A DNA stretch of 35,963 bases, taken from contig NZ_FNOY01000025.1 in assembly GCF_900107165.1 (NCBI RefSeq), positions 1 through 35,963 on the forward strand, given 5' to 3'. Within the stretch, counting starts at the first letter, position 1; each line of letters starts with the position of its first letter. Below the pieces are notes generated by a model. It was not told where the DNA came from. It searched no databases and saw nothing but the letters and a program-made list of their open reading frames with translations. Made by a program: the position numbers and the translations under genes. This document shows positions 8,373 through 17,051 of this stretch, piece by piece. The DNA is from Nitrosomonas halophila (GTDB taxonomy: Bacteria > Pseudomonadota > Gammaproteobacteria > Burkholderiales > Nitrosomonadaceae).

Positions 8373-9592
8373 TAGTCCAGTCGACTCTTGGGAATCACGA
8401 CCAGCCCTCCTGGTGACATCATATAGCGCTGGTGGTCCGCTTCCAGATCAAAGCCGATGACGGAATTGGCTTTGATGATGTTGTCCCGATCGACGATCAC
8501 TCGCCGAAGCCGCGCGCCGCGGCAGATCTTCGCGTGATCCATTATGATGCACTTCTCGAGTTCGATACCGGGTTCGAGCACAACCTCGCGGCGAATAATG
8601 CTATCGCGGATGGAGGCGCCGTTGACGATGGAGGCCGCACCGACCTGACTGTTGTCGATGGTGCTGTCAAAGATTGCTGCGGCCGGTCCCTGGTAGCAGC
8701 TGGAAAAGATCGGCCACTGCATGTTAAACATGTCGAAGCATGGTTGCAGGCCAAGCAGATCCTGATGGGCCGCGTAATAGGCATCCAAGGTGCCGACATC
8801 CCGCCAGTAGCCGGCCTCCTCATAAGACTTGAGACCCGGGATGCGATTGTCGGTGAAATCGTAGGCATACAGGCGATGGCTATCCAGCAGCTGCGGCAGC
8901 ACGTCATGACCAAAGTCCGTATCGCCGCGTTCATGCGCCGCCTCCAACACCTCTTCCAGCACCAAGGGATTAAACAGGTAGTTGCCCATGGAGGCAAAAG
9001 CATGGGCTGGATCCGATGGCATGGGTTTGCCGCGAACTGGTTTTTCCTCAAAGCCTAGAATCCGGTTCGCATGGTCCACTTCCAGGATGCCAAAGTCTGC
9101 CGTCTGCCCGACAGGGACCGGCCGGGCAGAGACGGTAATGTCCGCACCGCACTCGCGATGGAAGCGCACCATCTGGCCAACATCCATGCGGTAGATATGG
9201 TCTGCCCCGAACACCGCAACCAGATCTGGACGGTGGCTTCGAAGCAGTTCAAGGCTTTGGTATACCGCATCGGCCGTACCTTGGAAGCGCTCCCCGGTGC
9301 CACAGTGCTGCGGCGGTACTACCGTGACAAACTGGTCGGGTAGCAGCGGGGAGAGGGTCCAGCTTTTGCGCACATGTTCGATCAGCGACTGGGGCTTGTA
9401 CTGCACGAGGATGTAGATGGATCGAATACCGGAGTTGACCAGGTTGCTCAGTACAAAATCCACGACGCGGTAACGCACGCCGAACGGCACGGCCGGCTTG
9501 CAGCGGTCGCTCGTCAGTGGCCGCAGGCGTGTCCCTTGTCCTCCTGCCATGACGAAGGCCACTATTCTTTCTGGATGCCGTCGTTCTTGCAT
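8372..9592 (-). CDS. glgC: Glucose-1-phosphate adenylyltransferase (ADP-glucose pyrophosphorylase)
   Basis: A 406-residue nucleotidyltransferase making ADP-glucose from glucose 1-phosphate and ATP, the committed step of bacterial glycogen synthesis. The N-terminal catalytic domain shows MAGGQGTRLRPLTSDRCKPA (15-34), FGADHIYRMD and GFEEKP. The C-terminal part from about 285 has the hexapeptide left-handed beta-helix character (SIVNGASIRDSIIRREVVLE), the site of allosteric control. Length fits the family. An AAGGAG RBS precedes the ATG by 6 bases. No glgA or glgB is nearby. The stop codon is at the boundary of a MITE-like element, but the C-terminus does not look truncated. Confidence 0.96.
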   Translation of the reverse strand: MQERRHPERIVAFVMAGGQGTRLRPLTSDRCKPAVPFGVRYRVVDFVLSNLVNSGIRSIYILVQYKPQSLIEHVRKSWTLSPLLPDQFVTVVPPQHCGTGERFQGTADAVYQSLELLRSHRPDLVAVFGADHIYRMDVGQMVRFHRECGADITVSARPVPVGQTADFGILEVDHANRILGFEEKPVRGKPMPSDPAHAFASMGNYLFNPLVLEEVLEAAHERGDTDFGHDVLPQLLDSHRLYAYDFTDNRIPGLKSYEEAGYWRDVGTLDAYYAAHQDLLGLQPCFDMFNMQWPIFSSCYQGPAAAIFDSTIDNSQVGAASIVNGASIRDSIIRREVVLEPGIELEKCIIMDHAKICRGARLRRVIVDRDNIIKANSVIGFDLEADHQRYMMSPGGLVVIPKSRLD

Positions 9593-10027
9593 AAATCTCC
9601 TTTTCTCAACCGGGGGGGTGGCTTAATGCCACGGCCACTCTCCACGAGTCCGTTTACCAAACGAGACGACGCAAACAGGCGAGCGGCGCAGCAGGGCCGG
9701 TCACTCGTCGGCACGATGCCGTCGGTCATCACCTGGGGATTGAAATGGAGTGTCTCGCATTCAGTCCTCTCCTATGATGTGGCCGAGAGCGCAGGAAAAA
9801 TAAATGCTTTTTGTTGAATTCAATATACGTGAAGCCGGATACTCAGTCAAACTTGCTGCGGAATGAACAAAGAAGCCATGGATCCTGCCGCAAAAGTGCG
9901 GCAGGGCTGGCTAAAAAGGGAGGGTAAAATGCTTTGCCGGTGATTGTGTAGCCGCAAGCATATTTAAAATGACTCAGGGCAGAAGCGGGTAAACGAGCCG
10001 TCACGGCCATGCGTAACGCACAAGCTA
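9593..10027. other. Intergenic region upstream of glgC
   Basis: About 435 bases between the aldolase stop and the glgC start, both on the minus strand. It carries one strong hairpin (9884-9905) and an AT-rich stretch at about 9790-9835 that could hold the glgC promoter. The open frame on the plus strand is an extension of a glgC shadow and has no family resemblance. Confidence 0.5.
9884..9905 (-). terminator. Hairpin downstream of the aldolase gene
   Basis: CCTGCCGCA and TGCGGCAGG form a perfect 9-bp stem with a 4-nt loop about 125 bases past the fba stop. Only a short, interrupted T-rich stretch follows in the minus-strand direction, so this may be a weak terminator or an mRNA 3'-end stabiliser. 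Confidence 0.45.
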
Positions 10028-11077
10028 TCAGGCGATCGTGACTTCCTTGGACAAATAAACGTCTTGAATCGCATTCAATAGTTGTATGCCTTCCGCAAGC
10101 GGTTTTTGGAAAGCCTTGCGTCCCGAAATCAGTCCCATACCCCCTGCGCGCTTGTTGATCACGGCGGTACGCACCGCTTGTTGCAAATCATCCTTGCCTG
10201 ATGCGCCACCCGAGTTGATCATGCCGACACGTCCCATATAGCAGTTCGCGACCTGATAACGCACCAGATCGATCGGATGATGGGTTGTCAGCTCGCTGTA
10301 GACCTTGGCGCTGGTTTTACCAAATTTGAGATCAGTATAACCACCATTGTTTTCCGCCATTTTTTGCTTGACGATATCGGCCTCGATCGTCACCGCCAGA
10401 TGATTGGCCTGCCCGGTCAGGTCGGCGCTGACATGGTAGTCCTTGTCCTTGGTTTTGAAGGCGCTGTTGCGCGTATAGGCCCATAATATGGTGACCATGC
10501 CCAAATCATGCGCGTGCGCGAAGGCTTCGGAAATTTCCTGTATTTGACGGCGCGATTGCTCGGAGCCATAAAATACCGTTGCACCGACCGCGCAGGCGCC
10601 CATATCGAATGCCTGATCCACGCTGGCAAACAATGTCTGGTCGAAGCTGTTCGGATAGGTCAGCAATTCATTATGGTTGAGTTTGAGTATGAAAGGTATC
10701 TTGTGGGCGTAGCGGCGAGCGACCATGCCCAGCACACCGAGTGTCGAAGCTACGCCATTGCATCCACCCTCGATAGCGAGCCGTACAATGTTTTCCGGAT
10801 CGAAAAACATCGGATTGGGTGCGAAAGAAGCGCCCGCGGAATGCTCGACACCCTGATCGACCGGCAGCAGCGAAAGATAGCCGGTTTTTGCCAGGCGGCC
10901 ATGATTGTAGAGCGCCTGCAGATTTCTCAATACACCCGGTTTGCGGTCATTGAGCGCAACGACTCGATCCACAAAGTCTGGTCCTGGTGTATGCAGGCTT
11001 TCCTTGGGGATACCCTGGCAGACATGACCAAGAAGACTTTCTGCTTCATTGCCGAGTAAACCAATGATGTTTGTCAT
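10028..11077 (-). CDS. fbaB: Class I fructose-bisphosphate aldolase (FbaB/DhnA type)
   Basis: A 349-residue Schiff-base aldolase of the DhnA/FbaB family, cleaving fructose 1,6-bisphosphate to two triose phosphates, or the reverse during carbon fixation and gluconeogenesis. Marks are [13 protein letters not shown] (68-80), KLNHNELL (132-139), the segment IEADIVKQK with likely Schiff-base Lys237, and the C-terminal phosphate-binding INSGGASG and [13 protein letters not shown]. The start is firm: GGAGG lies 5 bases before the ATG. In an autotroph it could serve the Calvin cycle as well as gluconeogenesis, and glgC next to it points to sugar storage. The symbol fbaB is by family likeness. Confidence 0.92.
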   Translation of the reverse strand: MTNIIGLLGNEAESLLGHVCQGIPKESLHTPGPDFVDRVVALNDRKPGVLRNLQALYNHGRLAKTGYLSLLPVDQGVEHSAGASFAPNPMFFDPENIVRLAIEGGCNGVASTLGVLGMVARRYAHKIPFILKLNHNELLTYPNSFDQTLFASVDQAFDMGACAVGATVFYGSEQSRRQIQEISEAFAHAHDLGMVTILWAYTRNSAFKTKDKDYHVSADLTGQANHLAVTIEADIVKQKMAENNGGYTDLKFGKTSAKVYSELTTHHPIDLVRYQVANCYMGRVGMINSGGASGKDDLQQAVRTAVINKRAGGMGLISGRKAFQKPLAEGIQLLNAIQDVYLSKEVTIA

Positions 11078-11459
11078 GAGGGCCTCCGCTGAATGACAAA
11101 AAAAATACTTGCTGATATGAGGAAATAGGCTTGTGGCCCATTCCCAGCCTGATTACTACATCATAACTTATCGCAGGTTTTGCGGCACATCCACGCATCT
11201 TGCGCTTGACCAGGATGCGCGTCAAGCTTCATCGTTCAAGGCGGGGAAGGATGCCCCTGTAGGGGGCGTTTGTGCACATCAAACGCTGTTGCCCATTACC
11301 GACAAGCCTGCTACAGGCAAGACATGGCGAATCTATACTGGATGGCTTTGCTGTACCCGCCCATGCTGATTTTGACGGCTGCCAGCCATTTCTTGCGTCA
11401 CAATCCCATCCTGGCCGGGTCCAAGCCGGCCTGTAGCCTGGCAGATGCCTGGGCGCGGT
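11078..11459. other. Intergenic region between cysG and the aldolase gene
   Basis: About 380 bases with no convincing gene; the frames present lack family resemblance. It contains two adjacent small hairpins, GCCCC-TGTA-GGGGGC near 11253-11267 and GCGTTTG...CAAACGC near 11266-11286, plus GGCCGG...CCGGCC at 11413-11431 just past the cysG stop. None has a clear U-tract. The right part should hold the aldolase leader (RBS at 11083-11087). Confidence 0.4.
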
Positions 11460-12860
11460 TTAGCTGGGCGTGTCGGTCCCGGGATGAAACCAGGCGAGTT
11501 TTTGGTGCAGCGTGACCACTTCTCCGATGATAATCAGCGTGGGTGGTTTCAGTTGTGTGGCGGCGGCGTTTGCGGGCAAGGTCGAGAGTGTGCCGGTCAG
11601 GACACGCTGATTCGGTGTCGTACCTTGCTGGACAATCGCTGCCGGCATGGTGGCAGGCAAACCGTGAGCGATGAGCTGCCGGCATAATTCTTCCAGTCCC
11701 AGCAACCCCATATAAACGACGATAGTTTGGTTTGGGCGCGCTAGTGCGGCCCAATCCAGATCGATGCTGTGGTCCTTGAGGTGGCCAGTCACAAAAATGC
11801 AGGATTGCGCGTAATCACGGTGCGTCAGCGGAATACCGGCATAGCAAGCAACGCCTGAAGCGGCGGTAATGCCCGGCACGACCTGGAACGGGATGCGGTA
11901 TTGCGACAGTGTTTCGATTTCCTCGCCGCCGCGCCCAAAAATGAACGGGTCGCCCCCTTTCAGGCGGAGCACGCGCTTGCCTTCCAGCGCCAGTTTTACC
12001 AATAACGCATTGATCGATGCTTGCGGCATGGTGTGCTGATTGCGGGCTTTTCCGGCATAAATGCGGGCCGCGTCGCGTCTGACCATGTCGAGAATGGCGG
12101 GTGCGACCAAGCGGTCGTAGACGACTACATCGGCCTGCTGCATCAGGCGCATGGCACGGAAGGCCAATAAATCAGGATCGCCCGGACCGGCCCCCACCAG
12201 ATAAACCTCGCCACTTGGTGGCGAGTCGTGTTCCTGGGTTAGGGCGGCAAGGAGATAGCGCTCTGCTGCCTGCTCCTTGCCGGAAAAGACCATTTCCGCA
12301 AAGGGCCCCTGCAGCATTCTTTCCCAGAACAGGCGCCGCCGTTCGGAATGGGTGAAGTGTTGTTTGACCTGTTCGCGAAACCGGGCGGCGTAGTCCGCCA
12401 GTTTGCCATAGGCCGCCGGGACCAGGGTTTCCAGGCGTGCACGCAACATTCTCGCCAATACCGGCGAAGCGCCGCCGCTGGAAATGGCCACGAGAATTGG
12501 TGAGCGGTCCAGGATGGAGGGCATGATGAATGTGCACAAAGCCGGATTGTCAACTACGTTGACAGGAATGCCGGCTTGTCTGGCCGCAAGGGAAACCGCC
12601 TGATTGGTAGAGTGATCATCGGTGGCGGCAATCGCCAGTGCCATGCCATGCAAATGGTCGGGATCAAAGGTGGCAGGAATATGTACGATCCCGCCGGTCT
12701 TTGACAGCCGAGACAATTCATCGTTAAGCGCTGGTGCAACCAGGTTGATGCACGCACCGGCCTTGAGCAGCAAGGCAGTCTTGCGGGCGGCCACACCCCC
12801 TCCGCCAACGATCAGACAATTCCGCTGCTTCAGATCGAGAAATATTGGCAAATAGTCCAT
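11460..12860 (-). CDS. cysG: Siroheme synthase (trifunctional CysG)
   Basis: A 466-residue fusion. The N-terminal part is precorrin-2 dehydrogenase/sirohydrochlorin ferrochelatase: NAD site LIVGGGGVAARKTALLL (16-32), Asp104 in NVVDNP and Ser128 in AISSGGASP, the positions known as catalytic in CysG. The C-terminal part from about 216 is uroporphyrinogen-III C-methyltransferase: VYLVGAGPGDPDLLAFRA, YDRLV, GGDPFIFGRGGEE and the later TVVYMGL-like loop. Together they convert uroporphyrinogen III to siroheme, the cofactor of sulfite and nitrite reductases. It follows pstS by 60 bases on the same strand, so it may be read through from pstS. No sulfite or nitrite reductase gene is near. Confidence 0.96.
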   Translation of the reverse strand: MDYLPIFLDLKQRNCLIVGGGGVAARKTALLLKAGACINLVAPALNDELSRLSKTGGIVHIPATFDPDHLHGMALAIAATDDHSTNQAVSLAARQAGIPVNVVDNPALCTFIMPSILDRSPILVAISSGGASPVLARMLRARLETLVPAAYGKLADYAARFREQVKQHFTHSERRRLFWERMLQGPFAEMVFSGKEQAAERYLLAALTQEHDSPPSGEVYLVGAGPGDPDLLAFRAMRLMQQADVVVYDRLVAPAILDMVRRDAARIYAGKARNQHTMPQASINALLVKLALEGKRVLRLKGGDPFIFGRGGEEIETLSQYRIPFQVVPGITAASGVACYAGIPLTHRDYAQSCIFVTGHLKDHSIDLDWAALARPNQTIVVYMGLLGLEELCRQLIAHGLPATMPAAIVQQGTTPNQRVLTGTLSTLPANAAATQLKPPTLIIIGEVVTLHQKLAWFHPGTDTPS

Positions 12861-12920
12861 GGATAAACGGGTATGGTGTTGGAGCGCCGGCTGACTGGAT
12901 TTGACTGGACTGGGGTTGCG

Positions 12921-13940
12921 CTATTGCTGCCTTTCGCGTTCGAACAAGTCCTCGATGGTTGCACCCACGCTCGCTTCGCCGCCAAATACCGTTCCCAGTT
13001 TTTTCTGGTTCAGGTGTTCGAGATTGAGATCATAAAACTTTTTCTCGAGCGGAAAGTATTTCACTTCCCTGACCAGTTCCGGAGCATGCTGCATGTAGAA
13101 GTTGATGAATTCCCTGACTTCGGGCTTGTCGGCCGCTTGCGCATTGACATAGATGAAAATCGGCCGGGACAGCGGTTGATAGCTGCCGTTCCGGACGGTC
13201 TGGGCTGAGGGGAGAACCCCGCCATCGCCGTTATCGATCGCGATGGCCTTGAGTTTCTTCTGATTTTCTATGTAATAGGCGAAGCCGAAGAATCCCAGTG
13301 CATGCACGTCACTGGCTACACCCTGAACCAGTACGTTGTCATCTTCGGAGGCGGTAAAATCGCCCCGGCTGGATTTGGCCTTGCCGACAATCGCTTCCGT
13401 GAAATAATCGAAGGTTCCCGAATCGGCGCCCGCGCCAAAAAGTTTAATCTTGGCGTCCGGCCAAGCGGGATTGATCTGATTCCATTTGGTGAGGGTGCCT
13501 TGCGCGCCGGGTTCCCATATCTTTTTAAGTTCCGCTACCGTGATCGAGGCGAGCCAGTCATTCCTGGGATTGATCGCCACGGTTAGCGCGTCGAATGCGA
13601 TCGGCATTTCAATATATTGCACGCCAAGTTTCTTGCATTCCTCCATCTCTGAGTGCAGGATGGGGCGTGATGCATTGGTGATGTCTATCTCGTTCCGGCA
13701 AAACTTTTTGAAGCCCCCCCCGGTACCGGAAATGCCAACGGTCACCCGGATCGCGCCCCTTTTTTCAATTTGAAAATCCTCGGCAACCGCCTCGGCAATC
13801 GGGAAAACGGTGCTCGAGCCATCGATTCTGACGATAGGCCGGGCCTGAAGGGGATTGCTGAGCAGGGTTGCGATGACGAAACCGGCAGCAATGGCGGTGA
13901 TGCCGGTAGAGGTAACGGATTGCAAGAATGATTTTGACAT
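12921..13940 (-). CDS. pstS: Phosphate ABC transporter substrate-binding protein PstS
   Basis: A periplasmic phosphate-binding protein. The chosen start (ATG at 13940) gives 339 residues beginning MSKSFLQSVTSTG, followed by a hydrophobic stretch and an Ala-Arg-Pro region typical of a signal peptide; an upstream GTG at 14006 would add 22 residues that spoil the signal sequence. Ligand-binding marks are RIDGSSTVFPI, GISGTGGGFKKFC, NASRPI and GADSGTFDYF. The family captures inorganic phosphate for PstCAB. Those membrane and ATPase partners are not adjacent: cysG follows instead. A good Pho box lies about 226-243 bases upstream, so induction by phosphate starvation is expected. Confidence 0.92.
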   Translation of the reverse strand: MSKSFLQSVTSTGITAIAAGFVIATLLSNPLQARPIVRIDGSSTVFPIAEAVAEDFQIEKRGAIRVTVGISGTGGGFKKFCRNEIDITNASRPILHSEMEECKKLGVQYIEMPIAFDALTVAINPRNDWLASITVAELKKIWEPGAQGTLTKWNQINPAWPDAKIKLFGAGADSGTFDYFTEAIVGKAKSSRGDFTASEDDNVLVQGVASDVHALGFFGFAYYIENQKKLKAIAIDNGDGGVLPSAQTVRNGSYQPLSRPIFIYVNAQAADKPEVREFINFYMQHAPELVREVKYFPLEKKFYDLNLEHLNQKKLGTVFGGEASVGATIEDLFERERQQ

Positions 13941-14165
13941 GATGACTATAGATATCTCTAAATAACGAAAAAGCAACGATTCAGTCCGCCTGGTTTTTGA
14001 TATCACGGCTGGTGCTGAAACAGCCGCGCTTCATTGGAACGGGTGCGCTGAGGGCACTGTGGGATATCAAGGCGTTGAATGGTTACATACGGTAATAGCG
14101 AACGCTTGTTTGGAGAGGCGACCACCACTCACGTTTGCTGGTCGCTTCGATTATAGGCATCTTAT

Positions 14166-14183
14166 GTTACAGAAATGTGACAA
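14166..14183 (-). promoter_or_regulatory. Pho box (PhoB binding site) upstream of pstS
   Basis: On the minus strand TTGTCAC-ATTT-CTGTAAC matches the PhoB consensus of two 7-bp CTGTCAT-like direct repeats separated by an AT-rich 4-bp spacer. It is in the glmM-pstS gap, pointing at pstS. Read by eye; no matrix score was computed. Confidence 0.65.
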
Positions 14184-14199
14184 ACTCGGCGCGTGTGGG

Positions 14200-15567
14200 T
14201 CAGCCCCCGGCGCCGGCCTGTTCCTGGATCGTCGCAGCGATGGCTTCGGCCCAGTGATCGATTTGTTCGGGTACTTTCCCTTCCACCATCACTCGAATCA
14301 ACGGCTCAGTTCCGGAGGCGCGCAGCAGAATGCGCCCGTCTCGGCCCAGCGCCTGCTCGGCTGCGTCATTACGTGCCCGGACTGCCGGATTATTCAAGAA
14401 ATCAAAGCTTCTGGATACTTTGACATTAACCAAGCGCTGGGGAAAGAATGTGATGTTGTGCATGAAATCGGCCAGGTGCATGCCGGTCTCGCGCAATGCA
14501 TATAACACCTGCAAAGCGGAAATGATGCCGTCCCCAGTGGTGTGCTTGTCGCGACAGATGATATGTCCGGAGTTTTCGCCGCCCAAATGCCAGTTATTCT
14601 GTTTCAGTAATTCGGAAACATAGCGATCACCGACATTCGCCCGCGCGAATGGAATGCCGAGCCCGCCAAGCGCCAGCTCAATCGCGAGATTGGTCATCAA
14701 TGTGCCGGCTATGCCGCCTTGCAATGTGCCCAGCTGTTGCCGGTGCTTGGCGATGATATAGATCAGGCAGTCGCCATCATAGACCTTGCCCTCGGGATCC
14801 ACCATCATGACCCGGTCGCCATCCCCATCCAGCGCGATGCCGAGATCGGCCTGGTGCTGTAGCACCGCATGCTGGAGCGCGGCAATATGCGTGGCACCGC
14901 ATTCGTGATTGATATTGACTCCATCGGGACTGGCGTAGGCGGTGACGACATCCGCACCCAGCTCGTGCAGCACATGGCCGGCCACATGGTAGGTCGCGCC
15001 ATGCGCGCAATCCACGACGATCCGCAATCCTCGCAGATCGAGCTGATAGGGAAAAGTGCTTTTGCAGAACTCGATATAGCGGCCGGTCGCATCGCGCAGA
15101 CGTTGTACTTTCCCCAGCCTGGCGGAGGGCATTGTTGCAATTGGTTTTTCCAGTTCCGCTTCTATCTGCAGTTCCATGCTGTCTGGCAGCTTGGACCCGG
15201 TAGAGGAGAAAAATTTGACACCGTTATCGTCAAACGGATTGTGTGAAGCGGAAATGACGACCCCTGCCTGAATGCGCAGGGCGCGCACGAGATAGGCGAT
15301 CGCGGGAGTCGGCAACGGCCCGGACAACAGCACGTCTACCCCTGCGGCCGAGAAGCCGGCCTGTAATGCGGATTCCAGCATATAGCCAGAAATCCGGGTA
15401 TCCTTTCCGATGAGTACGGCTGGCCGTTCACCCATGGCCAGATGCCAGTCGGCGTCCAGCAATACCTTGCCGGCAGCATAGCCTAAACGCAGAAAGAAAT
15501 CCGGTGAAATAGGCGCTTCACCGACCTTTCCACGGATACCATCGGTGCCAAAGTATTTTTTCTTCAT
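14200..15567 (-). CDS. glmM: Phosphoglucosamine mutase
   Basis: A 455-residue alpha-D-phosphohexomutase that turns glucosamine 6-phosphate into glucosamine 1-phosphate for UDP-GlcNAc, peptidoglycan and LPS. The start at 15567 gives the canonical [16 protein letters not shown]; the longer frame uses a TTG six codons earlier. The active-site phosphoserine is Ser108 in [12 protein letters not shown], the metal loop [11 protein letters not shown] lies near 250, and [15 protein letters not shown] is the phosphate-binding loop near the C-terminus. Order ftsH-folP-glmM(-pstS) is typical of beta- and gammaproteobacteria, though here a terminator separates ftsH and a 387-base gap separates folP. Confidence 0.96.
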   Translation of the reverse strand: MKKKYFGTDGIRGKVGEAPISPDFFLRLGYAAGKVLLDADWHLAMGERPAVLIGKDTRISGYMLESALQAGFSAAGVDVLLSGPLPTPAIAYLVRALRIQAGVVISASHNPFDDNGVKFFSSTGSKLPDSMELQIEAELEKPIATMPSARLGKVQRLRDATGRYIEFCKSTFPYQLDLRGLRIVVDCAHGATYHVAGHVLHELGADVVTAYASPDGVNINHECGATHIAALQHAVLQHQADLGIALDGDGDRVMMVDPEGKVYDGDCLIYIIAKHRQQLGTLQGGIAGTLMTNLAIELALGGLGIPFARANVGDRYVSELLKQNNWHLGGENSGHIICRDKHTTGDGIISALQVLYALRETGMHLADFMHNITFFPQRLVNVKVSRSFDFLNNPAVRARNDAAEQALGRDGRILLRASGTEPLIRVMVEGKVPEQIDHWAEAIAATIQEQAGAGG

Positions 15568-15787
15568 ATCTACCAGAATCCTCAATTGATCAGGGCTGCG
15601 TGTACACCCAGGTTCACAAAGTCGTATGATGTATATTCGGATGATTACACATCAAAGTTTAAGATTATGGAGAATATTATTATCCTTAAAACGCCGTCCG
15701 GCCGCTCATTTTTTTCATGGTTGTGTCGCTGAAAGGCAATCGCCTCGGACAACTGGGCAGCCGCATTGCTGTGAACCTTGCAAAGGT

Positions 15788-15942
15788 AACCACGAATGGT
15801 ATCGATGAGTTTGTGAGAGATAGCCCGGCTGGTTTGGGGTGACGGAGGGGAGCATTACTAATGCACATGAATTTTGTCTACACCAAAGTTTAGATGAAAT
15901 ACAGCCAAAATGATTTGGAAATATTAGTGTGCATTCGTGGTT
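15788..15942. repeat. Degenerate copy of the AACCACG repeat family (folP-glmM gap)
   Basis: Left arm AACCACGAATGG at 15788-15799 and right arm GTGTGCATTCGTGGTT ending at 15942 are inverted relative to each other and 155 bp apart end to end, the size of better-kept copies elsewhere in the window. The inner CACGAAT units of the left arm are lost. The rest of the gap 15568-15954 shows no gene. Confidence 0.55.
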
Positions 15943-15954
15943 AAAGGTTAATAG

Positions 15955-16803
15955 TCAGGAGATCTTGCAATTAACTCTACTCTGACCCCTGTTATTCACC
16001 GCTTCCAGAACGGAAAGTGCGTCACGGGTGGCTTTGACATCATGCACGCGGACAATTTTGGCGCCTTTGATCACCGCCAGCAGTGCTGCTGCCACGCTGG
16101 CGTGGAGGCGGTTGTCAATGGTGTTGCCGGTTATGGCACCCAGCATGGATTTGCGCGATAAGCCAACCAGGATGGGGCGTCCGATTGCCAGCAGACGATC
16201 AAGCTGTTGCAGCAGGGCCAAATTATGTTCCAGCGTTTTGCCAAAGCCAAATCCCGGATCGATCAGGATGCGTTCGGCCGGAATGCCCGCATTGCGGGCA
16301 GCATCAATCCGCTGTGCCAGAAATGCCCGGATTTCAGTGACCACATCCGTGTAGTGGGGGGTATTCTGCATCGTCTCCGGCGTGCCCTGCATATGCATCA
16401 GGCACACCATGGCCGAACTTTCTGCAATGGCTTTCAATGCTCCCGGTGCCTGCAGCGCGTTGACATCATTGACCAAGTCTGCGCCAGCACGGATGGCGGC
16501 ACGCATCACCGCCGGCTTGGAGGTGTCGATCGAGACTGGGATTCGCTTGTGTACAGCAAATTCGATGACTGGAATCACCCTTGACAGCTCATCCTCCTGG
16601 CTGACAGGCAGGCTGCCGGGACGGGTGGATTCGCCGCCGATATCGAGTATATCGGCGCCTTCCGCAATCAGGCGGTTGGCATGTTGTATGGCTTCGTCAG
16701 TCGTGGCGTACTGCCCGCCATCGGAAAATGAATCAGGTGTAACATTGACCACTCCCATAATCAGGGGGCGATCGCTTGCGAGCATCTGGGTCAGTATGTG
16801 CAT
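15955..16803 (-). CDS. folP: Dihydropteroate synthase
   Basis: A 282-residue TIM-barrel enzyme joining p-aminobenzoate to the pterin diphosphate in folate synthesis, and the sulfonamide target. The start at 16803 (MHILTQMLASD) places GVVNVTPDSFSDGG about 17 residues in, as in the family; the longer frame starts with TTG and adds 52 unrelated residues. Other marks are DIGGESTRPGS, SIDTSKP, VNDVNAL, the CLMHMQGTP segment, IDPGFGFGKT and GLSRKSMLG, ending with RVHDVKATRDALSV. The last dozen or so residues after VLEAV (NNRGQSRVNCKIS) look foreign: they are encoded by a GGGGTCAGAGTAGAGTTAAT repeat-like stretch that also supplies the stop. Confidence 0.95.
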   Translation of the reverse strand: MHILTQMLASDRPLIMGVVNVTPDSFSDGGQYATTDEAIQHANRLIAEGADILDIGGESTRPGSLPVSQEDELSRVIPVIEFAVHKRIPVSIDTSKPAVMRAAIRAGADLVNDVNALQAPGALKAIAESSAMVCLMHMQGTPETMQNTPHYTDVVTEIRAFLAQRIDAARNAGIPAERILIDPGFGFGKTLEHNLALLQQLDRLLAIGRPILVGLSRKSMLGAITGNTIDNRLHASVAAALLAVIKGAKIVRVHDVKATRDALSVLEAVNNRGQSRVNCKIS

Positions 16804-16992
16804 CCTCGGATCTTCATTTAAAATTTTGTGCCGTTGAAACATTTTCAGTTTCGGCGCTGCTGCATGCATTGCGCCCAATGCGTATTCAATGGCAGCAGCC
16901 ATCGTGCGTTGAGTGCGTCGACGCATTCTGAAACTGACGCGGAATGATCCTGTGGACAATTGTAATTGTATAGCGGCATAGGGTGCCTATAA

Positions 16993-17029
16993 CAAAAAAA
17001 GGCCTGTGCGTACATGCGACGCACAGGCC
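16993..17029 (-). terminator. Rho-independent terminator of ftsH
   Basis: On the minus strand GGCCTGTGCGT and ACGCACAGGCC form a perfect 11-bp GC-rich stem with a 7-nt loop, followed at once by a run of seven T. It lies 23 bases past the ftsH stop. It should separate ftsH transcripts from folP. Confidence 0.92.
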
Positions 17030-17051
17030 GTTCTAGATAGCAAGCTTTAGA

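Noticed and set aside
11133..11369. Plus-strand 78-codon frame upstream of the aldolase
   Set aside because: Runs over the aldolase leader region and hairpins, no RBS and no recognisable domain.
13941..14006. N-terminal extension of PstS starting at GTG 14006
   Set aside because: It would put 22 polar and charged residues ahead of a good signal peptide beginning at ATG 13940.
16804..16959. 52-residue N-terminal extension of FolP from a TTG
   Set aside because: The conserved N-terminus and family length fit the ATG at 16803.
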